Source: Pseudomonas protegens
Lineage (GTDB): Bacteria > Pseudomonadota > Gammaproteobacteria > Pseudomonadales > Pseudomonadaceae
NCBI RefSeq assembly: GCF_013407925.2
Contig: NZ_CP060201.1
Coordinates: 744,001 to 808,000, forward strand
Length of the DNA: 64,000 nucleotides
Direction of reading: 5' to 3'
The notes under the pieces were generated by a model. It made no database searches and was not told where the DNA came from. It worked only from the letters and a program-made list of their open reading frames with translations. Both the position numbers and the translations under genes were made by a program. Below, piece after piece: positions 54,798 to 63,957 of the stretch. Each line of letters starts with the position of its first letter. The stretch's first letter is position 1.

Positions 54798-55361
54798 TCA
54801 GTCACGGCCGTCCAGTCGCAGGCGCCAGCGCCCGGCGTGGCTCAAATCCAGGCGGCCCAGGGGCTCGATGTCCAGCAGGTTGAAGCTGCTCAGGGGCGCC
54901 TGCAGCACCTGGAGCATGGCCGCGCGGATCACCATGGGATGGGTCACCGCCAGCCAGTGCCCGGGCTGCTGGGCCATCTGCTCCAGCCATTGGGCCACGC
55001 GCTGGCACAACTCGACCCGCGACTCTCCCCCCGGCGGCGCGCACTGCGGGTCTTCGAGCCAGGCCTGCAAGGCCTGGGGCTCTCGCGCTTGCAACTCGGC
55101 AAGCCGCAGCCCCTGCCAGGCGCCCACAGCGCAATCGCGCAAGGCCTCCTGCACCTGGGGCGCGGCGCTGAACAGCGCGGCCGTCTGCCGGGTGCGCCGC
55201 TCCGGCCCGCAGAGCACCCGCAGCCCGGGCTTGAAAGCCGCCGCCCGACTCAGGGCCTGGGCCTGCCAGTCCATTTCCAGGGCTTCGTCCAGGGGCAGGC
55301 GCGCCTGCTTCTGGGCAGCGGTACGGGCATGGCAGATCAGGGTCAGGCGGGTGGCCGGCAA
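54798..55361 (-). CDS. Histidine phosphatase family protein (alpha-ribazole phosphatase-like)
   Basis: A 187-aa protein of the phosphoglycerate-mutase-like branch. Residues LTLICHARTAA align with the usual LVRHGET, so the catalytic His is kept but the preceding Arg is Cys. Other pieces fit: LCGPERRTRQTAALF, GAWQGLRLAELQ, PGGESRVELCQRVAQWLEQ and WLAVTHPMVIRAAML with the second His. Proximity to cobF suggests a cobalamin-related phosphatase (CobC-like). The best start in frame is a TTG at 55359-55361 with only a weak ribosome site. Confidence 0.75.
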   Translation of the reverse strand: MPATRLTLICHARTAAQKQARLPLDEALEMDWQAQALSRAAAFKPGLRVLCGPERRTRQTAALFSAAPQVQEALRDCAVGAWQGLRLAELQAREPQALQAWLEDPQCAPPGGESRVELCQRVAQWLEQMAQQPGHWLAVTHPMVIRAAMLQVLQAPLSSFNLLDIEPLGRLDLSHAGRWRLRLDGRD

Positions 55362-55599
55362 TGGGGCAATCTCGACAAAGGGCTATCAGGGGTGAGGCGC
55401 GGTTGTAGCACGATGGCCGAGGGAAAAAAACCGACGGCGAGCGCTGGAAAGCTCTCATAAAAATCAAGAACAAACTGCTTTCAAAAAGAGAATCAGCTTA
55501 TAGGCCACCCAGGCACCTCCCTCTTATCCTCCAGCCCTCTTCCACGTTTCGACCCAACCAGGCACCTAAACAACCATGCACAGCGGTATGTGGGAGCTC

Positions 55600-57555
55600 A
55601 TGTCTCTCGACCTGGCAGTCAACACTTCGCTGCTGCCGATCATCCTCTTGCAATACGTGGCCATGGTCGGGATCTTCAGCACCCTGCTGATGCTGCGCGA
55701 AGATGCCCAGCGCCTGATCAAATCCAAGAAAGTGCTGCTGGGGTTGATCCTCGGCACCAGCAACGTCGCGCTGATCGCCCTGGCCTCGCAGTTCATGCAA
55801 ACCCCGGTGAAGGCGTTCCTGAGCAACGACATGCTGTTTCTTGCCGGTTTGCTGGGCGGCTGGTGGGGCGGCCTGGCCTGCCTGACACTGGTGGCGCTGG
55901 CACGTTTCTGGATCGCCGGGGCCGAGCTGTTTGCCGAAGCCCTGTTCAGTTTCAGCCTGATGACCCTGGGCGGCGTGCTGTTGCACCGCTGGTTCGAGTC
56001 GCGCGACCTGTGGTCCCTGCGCCTGAAGGATATGGCGCTGGTGGTGCTGGTGCGGATCGCCGCCGCCATCGCCCCGATGCAACTGATCGACTGGTTCGGC
56101 AGCATCGATTCCGCCATCAATGCCCAGTTGCTGTCACTGCGGATCAGTTCGACCCTGCTCTCGCTGCCGCTGATCATCCTGATCCTCGCCATGCTGCGCC
56201 GCGAAGCGCGCTACCAGCAGGCCCAGCAGCGTCTGCTGCAACAGGCCCTGACCGACTCGACCACGCAACTGCCCAATCGCCGGGCCCTGAACCTCTACCT
56301 GGAACAACTGCTGCAGCACAACGGCCCCAAGCTCGGGCGGCACACCCTGATCGTGATCAAGATCGGCAATCTCAAGGACCTGGTGGCCATCCATGGTCAC
56401 GACTGGAGCGATCAATTGCTGATCGGCCTGGCGCAACAGTTCAGGGACGGGCCGGCCAGGCACGTCCTGCAGACCGCCAGCGAGCCCAGCCCCTTCATGT
56501 TCTCCGACCTCAGCATCGCCCTGGCCCTGCCCAACTGCGGGATCCGCCAGGTCGAGGAGTCGGCGCTGCTGACCTCCCTGCAAATGACCCTGCAGGCCAG
56601 CCTGCCCGGCGACGGCGGCCTGCCTCCCACCCTGCAGTACTGCGTGATCGATGCCTGCGCCGGCGGCAGCCCCACCGTCACCTTGCGCAATATCAGCCTG
56701 GCGCTGGAGGACAGCCGCCAGCCGGTGCGCTACCTGCACCAGTCGCTGATCGAGCAGGCCCAGAGCAACGAACGCATCCGCCAGCAGTTGCTGGAATGGG
56801 TGCGCACCCACAACCCGCCTCTGCACTACCAGCCGAAGTTCTGCCTGGAGCGGCGCACGGTCATCGGCGCCGAAGCCCTGCTGCGGGCCCGGGACGAACA
56901 GGGCGCGGCCATTTCTCCGTTGCTGATTCTCGACGTCATCCGCCACCACGACCTGCAGCACGCCTTCGAATGGTCGACCATCGAAGCGGTGATCCGCGAT
57001 GCCCGGCGCTACATCGACGCCGGATTGACGGGACCGCTGGCGGTCAACGTTTCGGCCTCGACCCTGAGCGATGCCAACTTTGCCGTGCTGCTGATACAGC
57101 GCCTCAAGGAAAGCGGCCTGCCCGGCCACCGCCTGACCCTGGAACTGACCGAAAACACCCTGCTGCAGGACACCCGCCAAGCGGCCCACAACATGCTCCT
57201 GCTCAAGGATCATGGCGTGACCCTGTCCCTGGACGACTTCGGCACCGGCTATTCGGCGCTGAGCATCCTGGCCAAATACCCCTTTGCGGAAGTGAAGATC
57301 GACCACTCGATGATCTCGCTGCTGCACTACGAACGGATGCGCACCGCCGTGTCCATCGCCCAGGAAAGCGCCCGCCTGTACCAGGCGACACTGACCGCCG
57401 AAGGGGTCGAGACTCAGGAGCAGATCGATATTCTGCGGAGCATTGGCATTGGCTGTGCCCAGGGGTACTTCTTCTCGCCGGCGGTGCCTCTGGAGCAATT
57501 GATTGAATTGGGGGTTGGTTGTGAGGGCTTGCGGAGCGAAAGGCGGGGGGATTGA
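55600..57555 (+). CDS. Membrane EAL-domain cyclic-di-GMP phosphodiesterase with degenerate GGDEF
   Basis: A protein of about 651 aa. The N-terminal 200 residues hold six hydrophobic segments of the 5TM-LYT-like sensor type (LLPIILLQYVAMVGIFSTLL; DMLFLAGLLGGWWGGLACL). A GGDEF-like domain follows (TQLPNRRALNLYLEQLL) but the signature is replaced by SEPSPFMFSD. The EAL domain is complete: GAEALLRARD, NVSASTLSD, LELTENTLLQ, LDDFGTGYSAL, KIDHSMISL, EGVETQEQ and AQGYFFSPAVP. It should hydrolyse c-di-GMP. The ATG at 55600 has GGGAG upstream; one at 55576 does not. Confidence 0.9.
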   Translation: MSLDLAVNTSLLPIILLQYVAMVGIFSTLLMLREDAQRLIKSKKVLLGLILGTSNVALIALASQFMQTPVKAFLSNDMLFLAGLLGGWWGGLACLTLVALARFWIAGAELFAEALFSFSLMTLGGVLLHRWFESRDLWSLRLKDMALVVLVRIAAAIAPMQLIDWFGSIDSAINAQLLSLRISSTLLSLPLIILILAMLRREARYQQAQQRLLQQALTDSTTQLPNRRALNLYLEQLLQHNGPKLGRHTLIVIKIGNLKDLVAIHGHDWSDQLLIGLAQQFRDGPARHVLQTASEPSPFMFSDLSIALALPNCGIRQVEESALLTSLQMTLQASLPGDGGLPPTLQYCVIDACAGGSPTVTLRNISLALEDSRQPVRYLHQSLIEQAQSNERIRQQLLEWVRTHNPPLHYQPKFCLERRTVIGAEALLRARDEQGAAISPLLILDVIRHHDLQHAFEWSTIEAVIRDARRYIDAGLTGPLAVNVSASTLSDANFAVLLIQRLKESGLPGHRLTLELTENTLLQDTRQAAHNMLLLKDHGVTLSLDDFGTGYSALSILAKYPFAEVKIDHSMISLLHYERMRTAVSIAQESARLYQATLTAEGVETQEQIDILRSIGIGCAQGYFFSPAVPLEQLIELGVGCEGLRSERRGD

Positions 57556-57581
57556 TCGAGCTTTTCGGCTTTTTTTGGGGG

Positions 57582-58516
57582 GTACATATCCGTTGCTGCG
57601 GGTGCGGCTACTTAGGGTTTCGCTCTTACAGCGAGTTTGACGGGGTACATATCCATTTCTGCGGTCACGGCTGCTTATGGTTTCGCTCTTACAGCGACTC
57701 ACTTTTGAAGAGCGCAAAAGTGAGCAAAACGCTCCTGCCCCTCCACTCGGTGCCTCGCCTAGGCTCGGCATGCCCTCACTCCGGCATTGATCCGTGGGCC
57801 GCCGCAATGGGCCATCCCTGGCCCAGTGCGGCTAACCCGGCGTCCTGCCGGGTTACCCACGGCTCAATGCCTGCGTTCGGCCATCGTGTCTAAAGGGGCA
57901 GGAAGATCAAAAGCCGGAGCAAGATCAACATCTGACGGCGGCCTGCCGGCCGGCCTTGTTTCATTAGTCCTTCACTGGGCGACGTTACTCTTGGGAGGGC
58001 TGAAGGTCCTGCGGACCTTTTCGCAGCTTCGCAGGCTCAGCAGCGGCTACAGAACGCACATACTCTGTAGCCGCTGCCGCAGGCTGCGCACGGCTCCGCA
58101 GGAGACGCTAAACCTGCCTCCCCGATATTCCTGACATATCGCGCCGCCTGGTTTTGCGAGCGCGAGCGCTCGTTCGCAGCCTTCGGCAGCGGCTACAAGG
58201 AGACTGCCTGCGCAGCTTGGCTTTTGATCTTGCTCTTGATCTTGATCTTGATCTTCAGGCCCCTTCCCAGCAGGCCGAGCGTAGGCGTTGCGTAGGGGGC
58301 AGCTCGGCATGGATGCCGAGCTAGCCGCCACCCGGCCATGGATGGCCGGTTGGCGGCGGGCCCCCGGAGCAATGCCGGAGCTCGGGCACCCCGAGCCCCA
58401 GCGAGGGGCCGTATGGAGGGGCAAGCCCTTTTGGTTACTTTTACGGCGTTTGGTAAAAGTGACTCGCCGTAAGGGCGAAACCGTAAGCAGCCGTTACCGC
58501 AGCAACGGATATGTAC
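57582..58516. repeat. Large palindromic intergenic repeat, copy 2 (935 bp)
   Basis: Same orientation and order of blocks as the copy at 3387-4235, including the duplicated left module (from 57582 and about 57645) and the inverted right end ending CGGATATGTAC. It is longer because the centre carries an extra REP pair at about 58004-58045 and a longer GATCTT tract (58225-58255). It fills the gap between the EAL gene and the RpiR gene. The two copies are direct repeats about 54 kb apart. Confidence 0.9.
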
Positions 58517-58664
58517 CCCGCCCCCCAACCCCAACCCCGCCCCCGCCCCATTTCAGGGCATTCCGATATCAACCAATTTTTCACTAGACATGTAGCGTCC
58601 ATTACATAAATATCAATTTCGCCTTTTCATGAAACAAAACCGACATCACTGTCCAAGGCACCCG

Positions 58665-59519
58665 ATGCCCTCTCTCAAAGACCTGATCACCGACTCGGCC
58701 CTCGACCTGACGCCCGCGGAACGCAAGGTGGTGCGCGCGCTGCTCGACCACTACCCGCGCAACGGCCTGGGACCGATGTCGCGCCTGGCGGAACACGCCG
58801 GGGTCAGTGATCCGACCATCGTGCGGCTGGTGAAAAAGCTCGGTTTCAGCGGCTACGGCGAATTCCAGGAAGCCTTGCTCAGCGACATGGACGATCGCCT
58901 GCGGTCCCCCAGCACCCTGCTCCGCCCCCGGGCGCAAGTGGCTCAGGGCGACACCTGGGGCCGCTACCTGGCGGACAGCCAGCGCGCGCTGCAGGACACC
59001 CAGGCCCTGACCCAGCCCGAAGACGTGCGCGTGCTCGTGGACTGGCTGCAGGACAACCGCCACGCGGTGTACTGCTTTGGCGGACGCTTCAGCAGTTTCC
59101 TCGCCCACTACCTGCTCAACCACCTGCGCCTGATGCGCCCCGGCTGCCTGTTGCTGGAAGACAATGCGCAGCTGCCGGACCGCCTGTTCGATATCCAGCG
59201 CCAGGACCTGGTGCTGCTGTTCGACTACCGCCGCTATCAGTCCCAGGCCCTGCGGGTGGCCAGCGCGGCCAAGGCGCGTCACGCCCGGGTCGTGCTGTTC
59301 ACCGATATCTATGCCTCGCCGCTGCGGGAGCTGGCGGACTTGATCATCAGCGCCCCGGTGGAATCGCTGTCGCCCTTCGACACCCTGGTGCCGGCGCTGG
59401 CCCAGGTCGAGGCGCTGATCGCCTGCCTGACGCTGCGCAGCGCCCATCTTGGTCAACGCCTGGAGGGCATCGATGCCCTGCGGGCGCAATTCGATACCCA
59501 TGTGCTGGAGGAAAAATAA
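58665..59519 (+). CDS. RpiR/MurR-family regulator
   Basis: A 284-aa regulator with an N-terminal HTH_6 domain (LTPAERKVVRALLDHYPRNG; MSRLAEHAGVSDPTIVRLVK; GFSGYGEFQEALLSDM) and a C-terminal SIS domain (AVYCFGGRFSSFLAHYLLNH; DLVLLFDYRRYQSQALRVAS). SIS domains bind phosphosugars in this family, but members also control amino-acid catabolism. It is the first gene of the run that follows, two bases from the isochorismatase gene, and likely controls it. The ATG at 58665 has AAGG upstream. Confidence 0.88.
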   Translation: MPSLKDLITDSALDLTPAERKVVRALLDHYPRNGLGPMSRLAEHAGVSDPTIVRLVKKLGFSGYGEFQEALLSDMDDRLRSPSTLLRPRAQVAQGDTWGRYLADSQRALQDTQALTQPEDVRVLVDWLQDNRHAVYCFGGRFSSFLAHYLLNHLRLMRPGCLLLEDNAQLPDRLFDIQRQDLVLLFDYRRYQSQALRVASAAKARHARVVLFTDIYASPLRELADLIISAPVESLSPFDTLVPALAQVEALIACLTLRSAHLGQRLEGIDALRAQFDTHVLEEK

Positions 59520-59521
59520 GG

Positions 59522-60166
59522 ATGTTCAGCCTGCCCCACCGTTCGCCCCGCGACCTGCCCTTCGTTGTCGATCACACCGCCCTGCTGCTGGTGGACATGC
59601 AGCGCGCCTGGCTGGAACCGCAGTTCGACCCGCACCTGCAAGGCCCCGAGGGCGAGGCTTTTCTCAAGCGGGTCCGGGAGCGGGTGATCCCCAACCAGCA
59701 ACGGCTGCTGGCCGCGGTGCGCGAGGCGCGGCAAAACGTGCTGCACACCCTTATCGAAAGCCTGACCGCCGACGGCCGTGACCGCTCCCTGGACCACAAG
59801 CTGTCGAACATGCACCTGCCCAAGGGCAGCCCCCAGGCGGCGATCATCGACGAGCTGACCCCGGTGGAAAACGAGATCGTGCTGCCCAAGACCTCTTCCG
59901 GGGTGTTCAATTCCACCAACATCGACTACGTGCTGCGCAACCTGGAAACCCGCCACCTGATCGTCGCCGGGATCGTCACCGACCAGTGCGTGGACATGGC
60001 GGTGCGCGACGCCGCCGACCGCGGCTACCTGGTGACCCTGGTGGAAGACGCCTGCGCCACCTACGGCGACGCCCGGCACCAGGCCTGCCTCAACGCGATC
60101 AAGGGCTACTGCTGGATCACCGACACCGACACCGTGCTCGGCCGCCTGCGGGAGATCCGCGGATGA
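59522..60166 (+). CDS. Isochorismatase-family cysteine hydrolase
   Basis: A 214-aa hydrolase. The triad is visible: Asp in TALLLVDMQRAWLEPQ, Lys in IVLPKTSSGVF and Cys in GIVTDQCVDMAVRDAADRG. The cis-peptide VTDQ is conserved. Such enzymes cleave amides (nicotinamide, biuret, carbamoyl compounds). In this operon it may release ammonia or CO2 from an amide intermediate. Its stop overlaps the next start as ATGA. Confidence 0.9.
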   Translation: MFSLPHRSPRDLPFVVDHTALLLVDMQRAWLEPQFDPHLQGPEGEAFLKRVRERVIPNQQRLLAAVREARQNVLHTLIESLTADGRDRSLDHKLSNMHLPKGSPQAAIIDELTPVENEIVLPKTSSGVFNSTNIDYVLRNLETRHLIVAGIVTDQCVDMAVRDAADRGYLVTLVEDACATYGDARHQACLNAIKGYCWITDTDTVLGRLREIRG

Positions 60167-61518
60167 GCCGCGGCCAGGGCATCAAGGCCCTGACCCCGGT
60201 GGCGATGACCAGCCTGGTCACCACCGACCTGATCGGCGTGACCCGGGGCCGTTCCTTTCCCAGCGACGAACTGGAACGCTACCGGCTCGGCGGCTGCGGC
60301 TGGGTGCCGGCCAACAGCGCCCTGACGCCCCAAGACCTGATCGCCGAGGACAACCCCTGGGGCGCTTACGGCGACCTGCGGCTGATTCCCGACCTGGACA
60401 GCCGGGTCAGTGTCGGTGCTGGGCCGGATGCCAGCGCGGCGCCGCTGGACTTCATCCACGCCGACATCTGCGAAACCGACGGCAAGCCCTGGGCGGCCTG
60501 CCCGCGCACCCTGCTGCGCAACGAAATCGAGCGCTACCGCGAGCTGGGCATCCAGATCACCGCGGCCTTCGAACATGAATTCAACCTCGACACCGGCGCC
60601 GGCCAGCGCCAGCACCTGGCCTTCTCCCTGGAAGCCCAGCGCCAGGGCGCGGCCTTTGGCGGCTGGCTGCTGGCGGCGCTGCGGGCCGCCGGCGCCGAAC
60701 CGGAAATGTTCCTCCCCGAATACGGCAAGCGGCAGTACGAAATCACCTGCCGCCCGACCCAGGGCCTGGCGGCCGCCGACCGCGCGGTGAACGTGCGCGA
60801 GATCACCCGGGAAATCGCCCGGCAGCTGGGGCAGCGGGTCAGCTTCGCGCCCAAGACCGCCGCCGACGCGGTGTGCAACGGCGTGCACCTGCACCTGAGC
60901 CTGCAGGACCTGGACGGCACCCCACTGCTCTACGATCCCCAGGCGGTCAGCGGCGACGACCTGTCGCGCCTGGGCCAGCACTGGGCCGCCGGGGTGCTCA
61001 AGCATCTGCCGGCGCTGTGCGCCTTCACCGCGCCGACGCCGCTGTCCTACGAGCGCCTGCAGCCCCATCACTGGAGCGCCTCCTACGCCTGCCTGGGGCT
61101 GCGCAACCGCGAAGCCTCGCTGCGCATCTGCCCCACCGTGGACATCGGCGGCAAGCCCCTGGCGCCGCAGTACAACCTGGAGTTCCGCGCCCTGGACGCC
61201 ACCGCCTCGCCACACCTGGCCATGGCGGTGATCCTGATCGCCGGACGCCTGGGCCTTGAACAGACGCTGCCGCTGAACGCGGTGACCGACAAGGTCCCCG
61301 ATGAACTGAGCGCCGAACAGCGCCTGGCCAGCGGCATCGTGCCCCTGCCGGGCAGCCTGCCCCAGGCCCTGGATTACCTGCGCAGCAACACGGAGTTGCT
61401 GCAGGCTCTGCCGGAACCGCTGCTGAGCACCTATTTGGCCGTCAAACAAAAGGAAGTGTCCCTGACCGAGCACCTGACCGCTGCCGAACTCTGTGAGCAC
61501 TATGGACACCTGTACTAA
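60163..61518 (+). CDS. Glutamine synthetase-family gamma-glutamyl ligase
   Basis: A 451-aa GS-fold ligase of the PuuA/GlnA-like group. The catalytic barrel shows TAAFEHEFNLDTG, LPEYGKRQYEITCRPTQG, NGVHLHLSLQDLDG and LEFRALDATASPHLAMAVIL. The adenylylation tyrosine region of GlnA is absent. Members attach glutamate to an amine (putrescine, ethanolamine, isopropylamine, phenylethylamine) with ATP. The gene order matches a P. aeruginosa locus I recall as PA5506-PA5510, where PA5508 is this ligase. The substrate is unknown here. Confidence 0.88.
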   Translation: MSRGQGIKALTPVAMTSLVTTDLIGVTRGRSFPSDELERYRLGGCGWVPANSALTPQDLIAEDNPWGAYGDLRLIPDLDSRVSVGAGPDASAAPLDFIHADICETDGKPWAACPRTLLRNEIERYRELGIQITAAFEHEFNLDTGAGQRQHLAFSLEAQRQGAAFGGWLLAALRAAGAEPEMFLPEYGKRQYEITCRPTQGLAAADRAVNVREITREIARQLGQRVSFAPKTAADAVCNGVHLHLSLQDLDGTPLLYDPQAVSGDDLSRLGQHWAAGVLKHLPALCAFTAPTPLSYERLQPHHWSASYACLGLRNREASLRICPTVDIGGKPLAPQYNLEFRALDATASPHLAMAVILIAGRLGLEQTLPLNAVTDKVPDELSAEQRLASGIVPLPGSLPQALDYLRSNTELLQALPEPLLSTYLAVKQKEVSLTEHLTAAELCEHYGHLY

Positions 61519-62254
61519 ATCCGCCGAGCACGGTTTCTATACCGAACCGGCCTATCGCCTGCTGCGGGAAGACTCCGAGCATCCGCTGATCCTGGTGTGC
61601 GAGCACGCCAGCCACTACATTCCACCGGCCCTGCACGACCTGGGCCTGGACAAGGTCGCGGCCCGCGAGCACATCGCCTGGGACCCGGGCGCCCTGGAAC
61701 TGGCCGAGAGCCTGTCCCAGGCCCTGGGCGCGACCCTGATCGCGGCCAACTATTCGCGCCTGCTGATCGACCTCAACCGGCCGCGCCACGCTCCCGACAG
61801 CATCCCGCTGCAGAGCGAGATCTATCAGGTGCCGGGCAACCAGCACCTGGACGAGGCGACCCGCGAATACCGCCGCCAGCAGCTGTTCACGCCGTTTCAC
61901 CAGCGTCTGCAGCGCATCATCGACCGGCGCCTGGCCGCCGGCCGCGAAGTGCGGGTGGTGGGGATCCACAGCTTCACGCCGATCTACTACAGCCAGCCGC
62001 GCTCGCTGGAAGTCGGCGTGCTGTATGGCAACGCCACGGCCTACGCCGCGCGGATACTGGAAGGTTTGTGGGCCCTGCCGATAAAGGTGGCGGGCAACCA
62101 GCCTTATGAAATCGACCCCTTGAGCGACATGACCGTGCCGGTGCACGGTGATGCCCGGGGCCTGGAATCGGTGCTGATCGAGGTGCGCAACGATCTGCTG
62201 CGCAGCCCCGAAGCCGTGCAGTGCTGGAGCGAACGCCTGGCGCCGCTGCTGTAA
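61502..62254 (+). CDS. N-formylglutamate amidohydrolase family protein
   Basis: A 250-aa zinc amidohydrolase-like protein. LILVCEHASHYIPPALHDLG, HIAWDPGALELAESLSQALG and VVGIHSFTPIYYSQPRSLEV are family signatures, with metal histidines in CEHASH and IHSFTP. True FGase works in histidine degradation; here no hut gene is near, so it more likely hydrolyses a gamma-glutamyl or formyl amide made in this pathway. It overlaps the ligase gene by 17 bases; a GTG at 61493 is an alternative start. Confidence 0.88.
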   Translation: MDTCTKSAEHGFYTEPAYRLLREDSEHPLILVCEHASHYIPPALHDLGLDKVAAREHIAWDPGALELAESLSQALGATLIAANYSRLLIDLNRPRHAPDSIPLQSEIYQVPGNQHLDEATREYRRQQLFTPFHQRLQRIIDRRLAAGREVRVVGIHSFTPIYYSQPRSLEVGVLYGNATAYAARILEGLWALPIKVAGNQPYEIDPLSDMTVPVHGDARGLESVLIEVRNDLLRSPEAVQCWSERLAPLL

Positions 62255-62438
62255 CCCGGATAGCAAGAGGATTGAACGCGAACAAGACGATTTGCAGGAC
62301 TGCAACGACAACAAGAAAACACGCTGTGGTGTGTCTTTAACCCTGCCAGGTTCAAACACAGGCCGGCGCCCGAGGTGTCCATGACGACCCTCGGCGCCGC
62401 CTTCGTCCACTTATATTGGCTACAAGGAGAACCGCTTC

Positions 62439-63788
62439 ATGGAGATTGAAGAATTCGGCTACAAACAGGAACTCAAGCGCGGGCTGAGCCTGCGCGACCT
62501 GGTGGTCTACGGGATGATTTTCATGATCCCCATCGCCCCGTTCGGGGTCTACGGTTACGTCAACCAGGAAGCCCCGGGCATGGTGCCCCTGGCCTACATC
62601 ATCGGCATGGTGGCGATGGTCTTCACCGCCCTGAGCTACGGCGCAATGGCCCGCGCCTTCCCCATCGCCGGCTCGGTCTACTCCTATGCCCAGCGCGGCC
62701 TCAATCCCCATGTCGGCTTTCTCGCCGGCTGGCTGATGCTGCTGGACTACCTGCTGATTCCGCCGCTGCTCTACGTCTACGCCGCCATGGCCCTCAACCA
62801 CCTGTACCCGGAAGTGCCCAAGGTCGGCTTCATCCTGGCGTTCCTGGTCAGCGCCACCTTCGTCAACCTGCGGGGCATCACCTTCACCGCGCGGATGAAC
62901 ATCCTGTTCCTGCTGGCGCAGCTGGTGGTGCTGGGGATCTTCCTGTTCTACGCCTGGAACGCCCTGCACGGGGGCGCCGGCAACGGCCAACTGACCCTGG
63001 CGCCGCTGTACAGCCCGGAGAACTTCCACTTCGGCCTGCTGATGCAGGGCGTGTCGATCGCGGTGCTGTCGTTCCTGGGCTTTGACGCCATCTCGACCCT
63101 GGCCGAAGAGGTCAAGGGCGACCCGGGCCGCAGCGTCGGTCGCGCCGCGCTGATCACCCTGGTGGTGATGGGGGCGATCTTCGTGGTGCAGACCTGGATC
63201 GCCACCGACCTGGCCGCCGGCATGGGCTTCAAGTCCGCCGACACCGCCTTCTACGAGATCGCCGAACTGGCCGCCGGCAGCTGGCTGGCGACCCTCACCG
63301 GGGTGGCCACGGCGCTGGCCTGGGGCGTGGCCGTGGCCATCACCTCGCAAGCCGCGGTGTCGCGCCTGCTGTTCGGCATGGCCCGCGACGGCAAGCTGCC
63401 CAAGGTGCTGGCCAAGGTCCACCCGAAACACAACACCCCGCACATCAGCATCTACCTGGTGGCGGTGCTGTCGCTGCTGATCTGCTACCTGTTCATCAAC
63501 TCGGTGGATACCCTGACCTCCCTGGTCAACTTCGGCGCCCTGAGCGGCTTCATGCTGCTGCACATCACCGTGATCAACTTCTACTGGCGCCGGCAGAAGT
63601 CCGGCCAGGTGATCCGCCACCTGATCTGCCCGGTGATCGGCTTCGTGATCGTCAGCGCCATCATGTACAACATGGGCGTGGACGCGCAGAAACTCGGCGC
63701 CATCTGGATCCTCGCCGGGCTGGTCTACCTGTTCCTGCTGAACAAGCTGGGCAGCGGCGCCGCCCTGCCCGATCCGCTCAAGCAATAA
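62439..63788 (+). CDS. APC-family amine/amino-acid importer (PuuP-like)
   Basis: A 449-aa inner-membrane permease with 12 predicted segments. LKRGLSLRDLVVYGMIFMIP, YGAMARAFPIAGSVYSYAQR and LSFLGFDAISTLAEEVKGDP match the PuuP/YjeH-like importers that take up putrescine and related amines. It is the last gene of the operon, 184 bp after the amidohydrolase, and likely imports the compound that the ligase glutamylates. AAGGAG precedes the ATG. Confidence 0.9.
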   Translation: MEIEEFGYKQELKRGLSLRDLVVYGMIFMIPIAPFGVYGYVNQEAPGMVPLAYIIGMVAMVFTALSYGAMARAFPIAGSVYSYAQRGLNPHVGFLAGWLMLLDYLLIPPLLYVYAAMALNHLYPEVPKVGFILAFLVSATFVNLRGITFTARMNILFLLAQLVVLGIFLFYAWNALHGGAGNGQLTLAPLYSPENFHFGLLMQGVSIAVLSFLGFDAISTLAEEVKGDPGRSVGRAALITLVVMGAIFVVQTWIATDLAAGMGFKSADTAFYEIAELAAGSWLATLTGVATALAWGVAVAITSQAAVSRLLFGMARDGKLPKVLAKVHPKHNTPHISIYLVAVLSLLICYLFINSVDTLTSLVNFGALSGFMLLHITVINFYWRRQKSGQVIRHLICPVIGFVIVSAIMYNMGVDAQKLGAIWILAGLVYLFLLNKLGSGAALPDPLKQ

Positions 63789-63957
63789 CCTCCCGCGCGG
63801 CGCCGGATGGCGTCGCGCGCACCCCGCGCGCAGCCGCCAAGAGCCGCCCCGGGGACCGGCCGCCGGATGCCGCGGCCGTGCAACTGCGTGGTCACCGACA
63901 GTGATGTCTGGCCGATGTTCGCCCCGGGCGAACGGCCCTTGATACAGGAGTACCCCC

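Noticed and set aside
56134..57807. 557-codon minus-strand frame opposite the EAL gene
   Set aside because: It is antisense to a well-supported gene and starts inside the palindromic repeat.
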